A program made the position numbers and the translations under genes. 64,000 nt of DNA, taken from assembly GCA_964402975.1 (NCBI GenBank), contig CAYOEM010000001.1:369111-433110 (forward strand). The letters run 5' to 3'. Shown in pieces: positions 52,639-61,928 of the stretch (the stretch's first letter is position 1; every line of letters begins with the position of its first letter). The notes under the pieces were generated by a model. The model searched no databases. It saw only the letters and a list, made by a program, of their open reading frames with translations, and was not told the DNA's origin. The DNA is from CAMDKS01 sp964402975. Its GTDB lineage: Bacteria; Bdellovibrionota_B; Oligoflexia; Oligoflexales; RGVZ01.

Positions 52639-53370
52639 CTATTTAAGATGCTCGAAGATCGCGCTTGCGCATTCTCGGCCGAATGATTGCGGCATGCCAA
52701 GCAAAGCGATTACTCCCATCCTTACCAAGCCTTCATCAATCTTTGTGGTGGCTTCCATCCGAGCGCCAACTCCGACTTGATCTATAGCCCAGCTGGTGAC
52801 CAGTTCAGCCCTGTCAAATGACACACTGGCGTACACCCCTCCCGGAGTCAAAAAAGTCAGAATTAAATTTTTGAGTGCACCTGAGGCGTCCCTATCTAGA
52901 ACAAGATCGAAGGGGCCCTCACCTCGAAACTTCAAGCGTACGTCACCATTGGCCAGTACCTCCTCGCCAATGGCTACCGACGTATGACCCCAATGAATAG
53001 GAGCCATTAAATCTCGCATTGCATGAAAATCTTCTATGGACGCATGTCGGAAAGCCATCCCGAAGCCGCGAGGTCTCGCCAGAATCTTCACGATTTCGAC
53101 TGGTTTACAGAATCCAGCCACCCTGAGATTTGCCATGACTGGCAGGCTCACAGATGCCAATAAGGCCTCCGGATTTTCCACCAAGGCAAAACATCCAAAA
53201 TGCGAGATGTTGGATACGGAAAGCGTTCCGAAAATGTCGCTCTCGCAGACGAATAGACTCGAAACATTCAGCGGATAGCGCTGATGGAGTCGGCGCTGGG
53301 CCTGCTCCGCGGGGTCTTTTGGAGGGGAGGCTGAGGACTCTGCCTTGAATAGTTTTTTGAAAAAACTCAT
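52639..53370 (-). CDS. PilZ-domain protein with C-terminal extension
   Basis: A basic N-terminus (MSFFKKLFK) precedes a PilZ domain: RRLHQRYPLNVSSLFV gives the RxxxR motif at about 27-31 and SVSNISHFGCFAL the [D/N]xSxxG motif, ending in RGFGMAFRHAS. These residues bind c-di-GMP in the family. The C-terminal about 120 residues are mixed alpha/beta with no recognised domain. No signal peptide. Likely a cytosolic c-di-GMP effector; target unknown. Confidence 0.8.
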   Translation of the reverse strand: MSFFKKLFKAESSASPPKDPAEQAQRRLHQRYPLNVSSLFVCESDIFGTLSVSNISHFGCFALVENPEALLASVSLPVMANLRVAGFCKPVEIVKILARPRGFGMAFRHASIEDFHAMRDLMAPIHWGHTSVAIGEEVLANGDVRLKFRGEGPFDLVLDRDASGALKNLILTFLTPGGVYASVSFDRAELVTSWAIDQVGVGARMEATTKIDEGLVRMGVIALLGMPQSFGRECASAIFEHLK

Positions 53371-53539
53371 AAAAATCAGCTCACTTTAACCCATCAAGTG
53401 CATGACGTCGCTGCGGTCGAGTGCCCTCACCCGTAACGTCTAACATACTATCAAAACGGGTAAAATTGGTCACCTCCAGATAATAACGACACCTTTGGAA
53501 AGCAAACTATTGCCATCAGTACCGCCCCCGTGCTACAAG
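53371..53539. other. Gene-free stretch upstream of the rimP leader
   Basis: No coding frame with a credible start lies in this first part of the 425-bp gap between the PilZ gene and rimP. It should contain the PilZ promoter and the promoter of the leader RNA, but no -35/-10 pair is convincing by eye. Confidence 0.5.
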
Positions 53540-53695
53540 GACGCCACTCGATTTAGTATTCGAGACCGGCGGAGCTGCCTTGAAAGTGTAACGATTAAGA
53601 CCCCTTGGGTCGCAAAAGGCAGCTTCTGAACCGTCTGGCTAACTAAGCTAGCAACTTTCTAGCGTCATAAAAACCGCACAAATTTGCTGCACCAG
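53540..53695 (+). ncRNA. Candidate structured RNA: leader of the rimP operon or independent ncRNA
   Basis: Consecutive perfect short stems: GCC-A-CTCGA (53543-53551) with TCGAG-ACC-GGC (53560-53570); AGCTGCCTT (53573-53581) with AAGGCAGCT (53616-53624), enclosing GACCC/GGGTC (53599-53603/53607-53611); and GCTAG/CTAGC (53647-53651/53659-53663). The region is non-coding and ends in the intrinsic terminator at 53696. rimP-nusA-infB operons often have regulated leaders; a 6S-like or other free RNA is the alternative. I recognise no Rfam family signature (not tmRNA, SRP or RNase P by the motifs I looked for). Confidence 0.5.
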
Positions 53696-53765
53696 ACACT
53701 TCCACCGGACTTTTCCTAATTTTTTGGAGAAGTCATCGACGGCCGGATGTGGAAGGTGTTTTTTT
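53696..53765 (+). terminator. Intrinsic terminator/attenuator before rimP
   Basis: An outer stem (ACAC, 53696-53699, with GTGT, 53756-53759; TTCCAC, 53700-53705, with GTGGAA, 53749-53754; one bulged G) encloses a second hairpin (GACTTTTCC 53708-53716 with GGAGAAGTC 53726-53734). A T7 run follows (53759-53765). It ends 30 bp before the rimP start, so it can either end an upstream ncRNA or attenuate the operon. Confidence 0.75.
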
Positions 53766-53795
53766 AATTCGGTTGAGACGTGAGAGGTAAAAACT

Positions 53796-54275
53796 TTGAA
53801 ATTGCCACGAGACAAGCTTCATCAAATCGCGGACATGGTTACAGCCATGCTGCAAGGCGAGGGTTTTGTTTGTCTAGATGCTGAATTCGAAGCCCACACC
53901 AGAACCCTGAGACTCTATGTCGATCATAAAGACGGAGTTGACATTGACGCTTGCACGCGAGTTTCCAATACGCTCGTAGAAAGCCCTGAACTCGACGAAG
54001 TGATCCCCGTTGAATTCAACCTTGAGATTAGCTCTCCGGGCGTTGAGCGCCCTGTGCGAACGTTGTCTGACTTCGTCGCAGCTAAGAATGAAGGTTGCCA
54101 GATCAATGTTGGTTTAACAGAGAAATACATGAATCGCCGCAAAGGCAAAGGGCGTGTCACGGCGATTGATGACAAGGATATGATCTCAATGTCCACAACC
54201 GAGGGAGCCTGGAGCTTCCCTTGGCATATGGTTTTAAAGGCAAATAGGGTCGTTGATTGGACGGCAGTTCGATAA
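53796..54275 (+). CDS. rimP: Ribosome maturation factor RimP
   Basis: A TTG start with AGAGGT 8 bp upstream. Two-domain RimP: KLHQIADMVTAMLQGEGFVCLDAEF and RLYVDHKDGVDIDACTRVSNTL in the N-terminal domain, then EFNLEISSPGVERPVRTLSDF, the strongest family signature, and a C-terminal Sm-like domain ending VVDWTAVR. RimP assists 30S subunit maturation. First gene of the rimP-nusA-infB-rbfA-truB-metK operon, directly after the terminator-like structure. Confidence 0.93.
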   Translation: MKLPRDKLHQIADMVTAMLQGEGFVCLDAEFEAHTRTLRLYVDHKDGVDIDACTRVSNTLVESPELDEVIPVEFNLEISSPGVERPVRTLSDFVAAKNEGCQINVGLTEKYMNRRKGKGRVTAIDDKDMISMSTTEGAWSFPWHMVLKANRVVDWTAVR

Positions 54276-54327
54276 CGACAATGTTTAACATTCACCTCCG
54301 GTGAGGATCTAACAAAAGGTTGGAACT

Positions 54328-55908
54328 ATGAGCACTACTGAACAAAATGAAATTGAAGGCGCACTAAAGGCAGTGATCACGGCAGTTAGCCGCGAGAAAA
54401 ACGTGGACAAGGCCGTTATTATCGATGCTCTTGAGCAAGCAGTGATCCACGCAGCACGTCGTAATCATGGCCCCACAGCTGACCTTGAGGCCCATTACAA
54501 CGCCGACACCGATGAAATTGAGCTCTTTCAGTTTCGCAAAGTCGTGGACGATGTCGCCGACGAAGATCTTGAGATTGACGCGGAAGATGCTGCAAAGCTC
54601 GATCCCGAGGCACAAATGGGCGATTCTATCGGCGTTAAGTTGGATAAATCTGCTTTCGGACGTATCGCAGCTCAGTCGGCCAAACAAATTATCGTACAAA
54701 AAGTAAGGGACGCAGAACGTCTACAAGTTTACGAGGAATTCAAAGACCGCGTTGGCGAAATCCTTTCGGGAACCGTACGACGCTTCGAGCGAAGCGATAT
54801 TGTGGTAGACCTAGGAAAAACAGAGGCTATCATTCCTTATCGTGAGCAAATTCCTACCGAGAAATATAAGATCAAAGACCGCATTCAAGGTTACGTGCTT
54901 GAAGTAAAGCGTTCCTCCCGCGGTCCACAAGTTGTCATGAGCAGAGCTCACTCTGGTTTCGTAATTCGCCTATTCGAACAAAACGTTACCGAAGTCTATG
55001 ATGGCATCGTAACCATCGAGAGTGCGGCCCGTGACCCAGGTTTCCGAACAAAAATCGCCGTTCATTCTAGAGATAGTGCCGTCGACCCAGTTGGAGCCTG
55101 CGTTGGACTCAAGGGCGCGCGCGTCGAGTCCGTAAGGCAGGAACTTGCGGGCGAGAAAATCGACATTGTTCCTTGGGATGCAGATCCCGCCAGATTTGTT
55201 TGCAACGCTCTACACCCAGCAGTAGTGACCAAAGTCATTGTCGATGAAGACAACCACAGCATGGAAGTCATCGTTGCTGACGACCAGCTATCTCTTGCAA
55301 TTGGCAAACGCGGTCAAAACGTACGACTTGCTGCCCAGCTTACGGGTTGGCGACTTGACATCAAAAGCGAGGCACGCCTGGCTCAAGAACTCGTTGGTTC
55401 CAAGGAGCTCATCGCGTCAATTCCTGGAGTCGGCATGATGAGAGCCGAAATTTTGGTCAACGAAGGTATCAAAACCATTCCGGAAGTCGCGGAGATGAGC
55501 GCACGTAGTTTTGTACGTCTTCTTAATATGGACGAAACAGAGGCAAACGCCGTTGTTGAAGCCGCCAAGGAAATGATGGCTCAGGGAATAGGCGCTACGA
55601 AGGAGAAACAAGCTCCAGCAGGCGCAGATCACGACGATTTCCTTGCAAACTCGAGCGCTGACCCGACTCGTCAAGATAACACGCGCGAAGCAACTGGCTA
55701 TGACTCTGCTCGTAACGAGCGAATTACGCTATTCCTCGAACTTGACGGCGTGGGTGAAGCCACTGCGCATGCACTCGCCGATGCAGGCTACGGAACCATC
55801 GGAGATCTCGTAGCTGACGCAGCGGAAGAGGTCGCATCACGCTCTGGTCTATCCATTGGCGTAGCTCGTACGGTTCAAATGGCTGCTGACAGGTACCTAC
55901 AGCGCTGA
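54328..55908 (+). CDS. nusA: Transcription termination/antitermination factor NusA
   Basis: Order of domains: N-terminal RNA-polymerase-binding region (about 1-135), S1 domain (about 140-205, GEILSGTVRRFERSDIVVDLG), two KH domains (DPVGACVGLKGARVESVRQELAGEKID and LAIGKRGQNVRLAAQLTGW, each shortened here), then C-terminal helix-hairpin-helix acidic repeats (IPGVGMMRAEILVNEGIKT, LDGVGEATAHALADAGYGT). The C-terminal repeats recall those of gammaproteobacterial NusA. 526 aa. Modulates pausing, termination and antitermination, and could itself act on the leader before rimP. Confidence 0.96.
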   Translation: MSTTEQNEIEGALKAVITAVSREKNVDKAVIIDALEQAVIHAARRNHGPTADLEAHYNADTDEIELFQFRKVVDDVADEDLEIDAEDAAKLDPEAQMGDSIGVKLDKSAFGRIAAQSAKQIIVQKVRDAERLQVYEEFKDRVGEILSGTVRRFERSDIVVDLGKTEAIIPYREQIPTEKYKIKDRIQGYVLEVKRSSRGPQVVMSRAHSGFVIRLFEQNVTEVYDGIVTIESAARDPGFRTKIAVHSRDSAVDPVGACVGLKGARVESVRQELAGEKIDIVPWDADPARFVCNALHPAVVTKVIVDEDNHSMEVIVADDQLSLAIGKRGQNVRLAAQLTGWRLDIKSEARLAQELVGSKELIASIPGVGMMRAEILVNEGIKTIPEVAEMSARSFVRLLNMDETEANAVVEAAKEMMAQGIGATKEKQAPAGADHDDFLANSSADPTRQDNTREATGYDSARNERITLFLELDGVGEATAHALADAGYGTIGDLVADAAEEVASRSGLSIGVARTVQMAADRYLQR

Positions 55909-55962
55909 GCTTGAGACGTATTGAACGTGAAAAGGGAATTTTTTTTAAAGGACGAATGACGC

Positions 55963-58764
55963 ATGTCAAAAAAACGAGTCCATGAGTTGGCCAAAGACCT
56001 TGGCGTTGAATGGAAAGTTCTGCAAGCCAAGGGCAAAAGCCTCGGCATAGAGATCAACACAGCGCAGAACACCCTTAGTGATGACGAGGCCGTAAAGTTA
56101 AAAAATGCCGTCAAGGGAACAACAACTGAAACTGCCTCTGCAGCGCCGTCTGCCGCGAAAACAGTTGTAATTAGGCGCCGCGCAGGAGCAGCCGCCACTG
56201 ATGCTGCACCAGCCGCACCAGCGGCACCGGCTGAACCGGTAACGATGCCTTCTGTCGAGCAAGTTGTCGTGGCAAAAAGTGAAGTTGCCGCGCCAACCCC
56301 GGTTGCCCCAGTGGTGCGCAAAGCGCCTACTGAGTTGCCGACTGAAAAGATTGATGTTGTAGCCCCATCCGAGACTGCACCCGTTTCCACTGCAGAGACC
56401 GCAAGGCCCTCTGCTGAGCCTGTTTCCGCCAAGCCGGCAACTAGCTCCGGTGATGACGTCGCACGTAAAAAAGTGGTTAGTTCCGGCGGTGCAACGATTG
56501 TCCGCAGAGCATCGCCCGAAGAAATCGAAGCGCAACGTCGTAGAGAGCAAGAAGCTACTGACGCACAAGGCAACCGGACCGTCCGTCGGGAAGACAACCG
56601 AGGCGTGCGCGTCAGCGGTATGGGATTATTGTCCTCTAGAGGCCGCTCAGAGCAAGCACCGACGCGCGGCCCAGGACCCCGAACGGGACCAACTGCGCCG
56701 AGCGATACGATCTCCGCTTTCCCCCCAGAGGTGGATGAGTGGGGAGTTAGAAAAGAAAAATCTCGATTTGATGATCGCGAAGAAGAAGAACAGCAAAAGC
56801 CGTCTGCCAAGGTCGCGAAACAAAAACGCGCCAATCTGAACATGAGGACATTGCTGAGTCAGGTTGAAGAGACGGATGAATTTGTAGAAGAAGTCCCGGA
56901 AGAGGAAGTTCAAACAAGGATATTTACGCCGTCTGCCCCGGTACGTCACAAACGAGACATGCGCCGTCGACGCGATCTGAAGAAGACTCAAATTACAACT
57001 CCGCGCGCCCAGTACCGCGTCGTTGAAATGGAAGGCGCGATCACTGTCGCAGAACTTGGGAGACAGCTAGCTATCAAGTCCACTGAAGTCATTAAAAAGC
57101 TCATGGCCATGGGCGTCATGGCAACGATCAATCAGGAATTAGACTTCGACACCGCCACTCTCATTGCATCCGAGTTTGGCTTTGAAACGAAGAACAAAGA
57201 GAAAACCGTTGATGATGTCCTGTCGCAGTCTGCACCTGTAATGACTGGCGAGTTAAAAGAGCGCCCCCCTATTGTGACCATCATGGGCCACGTCGATCAC
57301 GGGAAGACCTCGCTGCTGGATGCCATTAGATCTGCTAGTGTGGCCTCGGGCGAAGCTGGAGGCATCACTCAGCATATTGGCGCCTACACGGCGGAGTACA
57401 ACGGCAAAAAAATCGCCTTCCTCGATACGCCTGGCCACGAAGCTTTCTCGGCCATGCGCTCACGGGGAGCAAGCCTTACGGATATTGTTGTTTTAGTGGT
57501 TGCTGCAGACGATGGTGTTATGCCGCAGACTGTAGAAGCAATCAGCCACGCAAAAGCTGCGGGTGTTCCCATCATCGTTGCTGTAAACAAGATTGATAAA
57601 CCAAACCTCATGCTAGACCGCCTCTTTAGCCAATTGGCTGAACATGGCATCCAATCCGAGGAGTGGGGCGGTGATAACCAGTTCGTAAAAACGTCAGCTC
57701 TGCAAAAAGTTGGCCTCGAAGATTTACTTGAATCTATCTTACTGCAAGCTGAGGTTCTTGACCTCAAGGCAAGCTACGAAGGCCAGGCCACTGGAACAGT
57801 AGTGGAAGCTCACCTCGACAAAGGACGTGGCGCTATCGCGACGATCATGATTCAGTCGGGCACGTTGCAAGTAGGTCAGTACATCGTGGCAGGCCGTGAA
57901 TTCGGTCGAGTCCGAGCCATGACCGATCATCGCGGTCAGCGTTTGGAAACCGCTGGACCATCCACTCCAGTCGAAGTTATCGGCTTGGGAGGCGTGCCAG
58001 GTGCGGGTGACCGAGTCAATGCCGTTGCCGACGAGCGCACAGCTCGCGAAGTGGTGGCGCTTCGAGATGAGCAGGAGCGCAAACGTCATGCTGGTAAATC
58101 CAGCGCGGCAAGTCTTGCAGACCTTCTTGCCAAAGTTCAAACAAGCGAGCGACCAGAGCTTGCCATCATCGTCAAAGCAGACGTGCAGGGCTCTCTTGAA
58201 GCCGTATGCGAAGCGATCAACAAGCTGTCGGGCGATAAAGTCCAGAACAGAATTGTTCACCGTGCAGTCGGCGGAATCACGGAAAGCGACATCGCTCTTG
58301 CAACAGCAACTGGAGCCGTCATTGTCGGCTTCAATGTTCGAGCTGCACGCGGACTAGATGACGTCGCCAATAAGAACGGCGTGGTTCTGAAATATTTCTC
58401 GATCATTTATGAACTCGTGGATGCGGTAAAAGCCATCATGGCCGGTAAACTTCCGCCGATCGTCACCGAGAGCGTGCTTGGTCATGCCGAAGTTCGTCAA
58501 ACCATCAGCGTGCCAAAAATTGGCCTCATTGCTGGATCTGCTGTTTTGGACGGCAAAATCACTCGTCAGTCAAAACTGCGACTCATCCGTGACAGTGTTG
58601 TTATATACAACGGCAAAATCTCGTCACTTCGCCGATTCAAAGATGACGTTCGCGAGGTCGTTCAAGGTTACGAATGTGGTATCGGTATTGATGGATACGC
58701 AGATATCCGGGTCGGTGATGTTATTGAAGCTTACGAGCTCCAAGAAACAGCCCCTACTCTATAA
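55963..58764 (+). CDS. infB: Translation initiation factor IF-2
   Basis: A long low-complexity N-terminus (Ala/Pro/Glu-rich, about 50-330) with an initial helical IF2_N segment (KRVHELAKDLGVEWKVLQAKG). A second IF2_N-like region precedes the GTPase: GHVDHGKTSLLDAIR (G1, about 441), DTPGHEAFSAMR (G3), NKIDKPN (G4). Domains II-IV follow, ending in ADIRVGDVIEAYELQE. 933 aa, normal for proteobacteria. Delivers fMet-tRNA to the 30S subunit. AAAGGACG precedes the ATG. Third gene of the operon. Confidence 0.97.
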   Translation: MSKKRVHELAKDLGVEWKVLQAKGKSLGIEINTAQNTLSDDEAVKLKNAVKGTTTETASAAPSAAKTVVIRRRAGAAATDAAPAAPAAPAEPVTMPSVEQVVVAKSEVAAPTPVAPVVRKAPTELPTEKIDVVAPSETAPVSTAETARPSAEPVSAKPATSSGDDVARKKVVSSGGATIVRRASPEEIEAQRRREQEATDAQGNRTVRREDNRGVRVSGMGLLSSRGRSEQAPTRGPGPRTGPTAPSDTISAFPPEVDEWGVRKEKSRFDDREEEEQQKPSAKVAKQKRANLNMRTLLSQVEETDEFVEEVPEEEVQTRIFTPSAPVRHKRDMRRRRDLKKTQITTPRAQYRVVEMEGAITVAELGRQLAIKSTEVIKKLMAMGVMATINQELDFDTATLIASEFGFETKNKEKTVDDVLSQSAPVMTGELKERPPIVTIMGHVDHGKTSLLDAIRSASVASGEAGGITQHIGAYTAEYNGKKIAFLDTPGHEAFSAMRSRGASLTDIVVLVVAADDGVMPQTVEAISHAKAAGVPIIVAVNKIDKPNLMLDRLFSQLAEHGIQSEEWGGDNQFVKTSALQKVGLEDLLESILLQAEVLDLKASYEGQATGTVVEAHLDKGRGAIATIMIQSGTLQVGQYIVAGREFGRVRAMTDHRGQRLETAGPSTPVEVIGLGGVPGAGDRVNAVADERTAREVVALRDEQERKRHAGKSSAASLADLLAKVQTSERPELAIIVKADVQGSLEAVCEAINKLSGDKVQNRIVHRAVGGITESDIALATATGAVIVGFNVRAARGLDDVANKNGVVLKYFSIIYELVDAVKAIMAGKLPPIVTESVLGHAEVRQTISVPKIGLIAGSAVLDGKITRQSKLRLIRDSVVIYNGKISSLRRFKDDVREVVQGYECGIGIDGYADIRVGDVIEAYELQETAPTL

Positions 58765-58785
58765 ACTGGACTAAGAGGCGAAATT

Positions 58786-59139
58786 ATGGGACTGCGAAAA
58801 GAACGGATGGCCGACGAAATACGGGACATCATCGCTAGCTGCCTGACGGGTGGTCAGCTCAATGATCCCCGTTTGGAATTCGTTACAATCACAGGTGTTA
58901 AGCTCAGTCCAGACCTGCAATTGGCCTCGGTGCAGTTTCGCATTATTGACCCGAAAAAACAGGAAGAAACCAGGATAGCCCTCGACAGAGCTGCAGGGGT
59001 TTTTAAGACGAAACTTGCCAAGGCACTCGATATTCGGCGAGTCCCTGATCTGAGATTTTTTTTCGATACGTCTGCAGAACGCGGCGCCTCCGTCGATGCG
59101 ATGCTAGATTTGATTCGAAAAGAGCGCAAAAACCAGTGA
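58786..59139 (+). CDS. rbfA: Ribosome-binding factor A
   Basis: The KH-like RbfA fold: RKERMADEIRDIIASCL, DPRLEFVTITGVKLSPDLQLASVQFRI (shortened) and RRVPDLRFFFDTSAERGASVD. 117 aa, normal. Binds the 16S rRNA 5' region in late 30S assembly and cold adaptation. It lies 21 bp after infB and 12 bp before truB, within one transcript. Confidence 0.95.
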   Translation: MGLRKERMADEIRDIIASCLTGGQLNDPRLEFVTITGVKLSPDLQLASVQFRIIDPKKQEETRIALDRAAGVFKTKLAKALDIRRVPDLRFFFDTSAERGASVDAMLDLIRKERKNQ

Positions 59140-59151
59140 GTGAATCGTTAA

Positions 59152-60093
59152 ATGGACGCCAAGTTTCCGAACGCTTTATCGGGACTCATACCCGTTAACA
59201 AACCAGTTGGTATGACGTCAAAAGACGTTAGTCGCCTGTTGGTGAAGCGATTTGGTCGACTAAAACTCGGTCACGTGGGCACTCTTGACCCCGATGCAGA
59301 TGGCGTTCTTCCGCTGCTTTTGGGCAAAGCGACGAAGTTACAAGATTACCTTCTAAAGATGACCAAGGCGTACAGTTTTGAGTTCAAGTTGGGAACAGCC
59401 ACAGACACTTTAGACGCCTCCGGAAAGGTCGTGCTTGAGTTGCCTTGGGAACACGTGACGCGACCCATGATTCAGGCGGTAACCCCTAAATTCCATGGTG
59501 TTATTAGACAAACCCCGCCCATGTTTTCCGCGGTAAAGTACAAAGGTAAAGAACTCTACAAATACGCTCGCCAGGGCTCTAGGCCTGACGAGCTGAATTT
59601 GAATGATCTTTCGCGCGAGGTCGAAATCAATAGACTTTCCATCGATTCCGTAGATTTACCATTCATCCAAATGTCGGTTGAATGCAGCAAGGGGACATAC
59701 GTCCGCACCCTCGCATTGGATATAGCCGAGCAACTTGGAACGACCGCGCATGTCACAAAATTAACCCGGCTAAAAAGTGCTGGTTTTACGATAGGTGACT
59801 GCGCAACTATTGAACAGCTCTCTCGTGAAACGACGACACTTGAAGATGTTTTGATCCCCTTAGACCAGCTTGCAATTGGTTTGCCCGCCTGGCGACCTGA
59901 TGATATGGTGCTGCACAAAAGGTTGGTCGACGGCCAGTCTGTTATAGGCGAAATCGCTGGGTTAGGCTTGCCGCCTTTGGCTACAAATGCCGATGTACTT
60001 TTAAAATCTACAGACGGCAGTAGTACGGGTATTGTTTCAACGGTTTTCCTGGATAACGGCCAGATAAAACTCCACTTAAAGAGAGGTTTATAA
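59152..60093 (+). CDS. truB: tRNA pseudouridine-55 synthase
   Basis: N-terminal GLIPVNKPVGMTSKDVSRLL and the catalytic motif GHVGTLDPDADGVLPLLLGKATK, whose Asp is the nucleophile. YKGKELYKYARQG and CSKGTYVRTLALDIAEQLG follow. 313 aa. Makes psi55 in the T-loop of tRNAs. The stop shares a base with the metK start (TAATG), so metK translation is coupled. Confidence 0.95.
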   Translation: MDAKFPNALSGLIPVNKPVGMTSKDVSRLLVKRFGRLKLGHVGTLDPDADGVLPLLLGKATKLQDYLLKMTKAYSFEFKLGTATDTLDASGKVVLELPWEHVTRPMIQAVTPKFHGVIRQTPPMFSAVKYKGKELYKYARQGSRPDELNLNDLSREVEINRLSIDSVDLPFIQMSVECSKGTYVRTLALDIAEQLGTTAHVTKLTRLKSAGFTIGDCATIEQLSRETTTLEDVLIPLDQLAIGLPAWRPDDMVLHKRLVDGQSVIGEIAGLGLPPLATNADVLLKSTDGSSTGIVSTVFLDNGQIKLHLKRGL

Positions 60094-61262
60094 TGTCTTC
60101 AAGCATGAATAATTCTGACTATCTTTTTACCTCTGAATCAGTCAGTGAGGGACACCCAGACAAAGTCGCTGACCAGGTATCTGATGGTATTCTTGATGGG
60201 CTACTGGCTCAGGATAAATTTAGCCGTGTTGCGTGCGAGACGTTGGTGAAAACCGGTCTCGTCGTGATTGCTGGTGAGATCACCACAAAAGCCAGAGTTG
60301 ACTATGCAAAAATTGCTCGTGAGGTGATCGCTGACATTGGTTATACCGACGGAGATCTCGGTTTTGATGCCAAGAGCTGCGGCGTAATCTGCGCTATCGA
60401 AGAACAATCACCTGATATCTCCATGGGCGTGACTGAGGGAGAGGGACTCCATAAGGAGCAAGGTGCTGGCGACCAAGGCATGATGTTTGGATTTGCCTGT
60501 AATGAGACAAAAGAATTCATGCCTGCGACTATCAGCTATAGCCATCAGTTGCTAAAAAGACTTAGCAACCTCAGGCGAAGCAAGGACGTTAATTTCCTGA
60601 GACCAGATGCCAAGAGTCAGGTGACGGCGGAATACAAATCTGGACGTCTGTCGAGGATTGAAACTGTCGTTATCTCAACGCAACACTCACCTGATGTAAA
60701 CCACAAGAAACTTGAAGAGTATGTCGTTGAAAGTTGCATCAAAAAAACAATTCCAGCCGAGCTACTGCGCGACACGAAATACTACATTAATCCAACTGGT
60801 CGATTTGTGATTGGCGGACCACAGGGTGACTGCGGTCTGACTGGTCGTAAGATCATTGTGGACACCTACGGTGGACATGGCGCCCACGGCGGAGGAGCCT
60901 TCTCAGGCAAAGACCCCACCAAGGTTGACAGGTCTGCAGCCTATATGGCTCGCTATATGGCTAAAAACATCGTTGCCGCAGGACTGGCAGAAAAATGCCT
61001 CGTACAATTGGCTTACGCCATCGGCGTTGCAGAACCTGTTTCCATTTTTATCGATACATACGGAACAGGAAAACATTCAACAGCATCTCTTGCTGCGGCC
61101 GCGCGTAAGGTTTTCAACTGCAAACCACGGGGCATCGTTGAAACGTTTGATCTTTTAAGGCCTATTTATAGAACCACTGCCGCCTACGGGCATTTTGGCA
61201 GGGACGAATTCCCCTGGGAGCGCCTGGACAAAGTGGACGCCTTAAAGTCTGCGTTAAATTAA
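60093..61262 (+). CDS. metK: S-adenosylmethionine synthetase
   Basis: FTSESVSEGHPDKVADQVSDG (shortened), GAGDQGMMFGFACNET and GGPQGDCGLTGRKIIVD plus YGGHGAHGGGAFSGKDPTKVD are the MAT signatures. 389 aa. Converts Met + ATP to SAM. Its place at the end of the rimP-truB transcript is unusual compared with the stand-alone or riboswitch-controlled metK of many bacteria, so its expression is tied to translation factors here. A terminator follows at 61289. Confidence 0.96.
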   Translation: MSSSMNNSDYLFTSESVSEGHPDKVADQVSDGILDGLLAQDKFSRVACETLVKTGLVVIAGEITTKARVDYAKIAREVIADIGYTDGDLGFDAKSCGVICAIEEQSPDISMGVTEGEGLHKEQGAGDQGMMFGFACNETKEFMPATISYSHQLLKRLSNLRRSKDVNFLRPDAKSQVTAEYKSGRLSRIETVVISTQHSPDVNHKKLEEYVVESCIKKTIPAELLRDTKYYINPTGRFVIGGPQGDCGLTGRKIIVDTYGGHGAHGGGAFSGKDPTKVDRSAAYMARYMAKNIVAAGLAEKCLVQLAYAIGVAEPVSIFIDTYGTGKHSTASLAAAARKVFNCKPRGIVETFDLLRPIYRTTAAYGHFGRDEFPWERLDKVDALKSALN

Positions 61263-61285
61263 TTGATTGGAGCTTTCCTAGACAT

Positions 61286-61313
61286 AAACCGGAGCAGTTG
61301 CTCCGGTTTTTTT
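61286..61313 (+). terminator. Rho-independent terminator after metK
   Basis: CCGGAGCA (61289-61296) pairs with TGCTCCGG (61299-61306) (in practice GGAGC-AGTT-GCTCC), preceded by AAA and followed by T7. It closes the rimP-metK operon. Confidence 0.95.
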
Positions 61314-61373
61314 ATCCAGAGCCTGGTAAACATTCCGCTTGGGCTCGTACAGCTGAATCGCTATAATATTGAT

Positions 61374-61928
61374 ATGAATCACGGCCGAAAATCAAAAAGA
61401 ATATGGCTAGTTAATCGCGATTTTCAGTTTAGATATGCTGCCGCGGGTCTCGTTGCCGGTTTATCGTCTACAATCATCACAGCAACGCTCATCATTTATC
61501 CTTTATTCGCTTTCAAAATTTTAACGATCGGACTTTTTTTACCCTGGCCCATAGTAGTAACAATATCGGCGGCTATTGTTGTAAATTGTGTACTACAAAT
61601 CATCTTCGGCCTTTTATTAACCCACCGAATCGCGGGGCCTGTATTTAATTTAGTCCGTTATCTTCGGATGATCGGTCATGGCCATTGGAGCATCAAAATG
61701 AATCAGCGAAGTCATGATGAGCTCGGTATGGTCGTTAGACACGTAAACGAAATGAGTCAAAGTTTAACCAAAGCTGTACAAGATGATCTAGCAGTATTAG
61801 CGCAGGTAGAATCTCTTCTCAGGGATGCGAAAAAAGACCCTAATAAGATCGAATCGACCCTGCAGGCGATTGAGTCCTTGCAGCTAAGACTTCAAAAACG
61901 AATCACCGCCCAAGGAGGCATCATATGA
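61374..61928 (+). CDS. Two-helix membrane protein with HAMP domain
   Basis: The ATG at 61374 is preferred to a TTG at 61263 whose frame reads through the metK terminator. Two transmembrane helices (about 18-42 and 52-78, short periplasmic loop) are followed by a HAMP-like linker (THRIAGPVFNLVRYLRMIGHG ... RSHDELGMVVRHVNEMSQSL) and a short coiled coil. No kinase, cyclase or MCP output domain follows, so it is a HAMP-only protein of 184 aa. The stop overlaps the ruvA start (ATGA). Role unknown; signalling adaptor is inference. Confidence 0.72.
   Translation: MNHGRKSKRIWLVNRDFQFRYAAAGLVAGLSSTIITATLIIYPLFAFKILTIGLFLPWPIVVTISAAIVVNCVLQIIFGLLLTHRIAGPVFNLVRYLRMIGHGHWSIKMNQRSHDELGMVVRHVNEMSQSLTKAVQDDLAVLAQVESLLRDAKKDPNKIESTLQAIESLQLRLQKRITAQGGII

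Noticed and set aside
53540..53695. tmRNA, SRP RNA or RNase P RNA
   Set aside because: None of the conserved sequence motifs of these RNAs that I looked for are present; only hairpins are seen.
54364..54699. Minus-strand frame of 111 codons in the nusA gene
   Set aside because: Shadow of nusA in another frame; no ribosome-binding site and nusA is certain.
55875..56843. A 322-residue minus-strand frame
   Set aside because: It lies antisense to the low-complexity N-terminus of infB; Ser/Thr/Ala richness follows from reverse reading of Ala/Pro/Glu codons.
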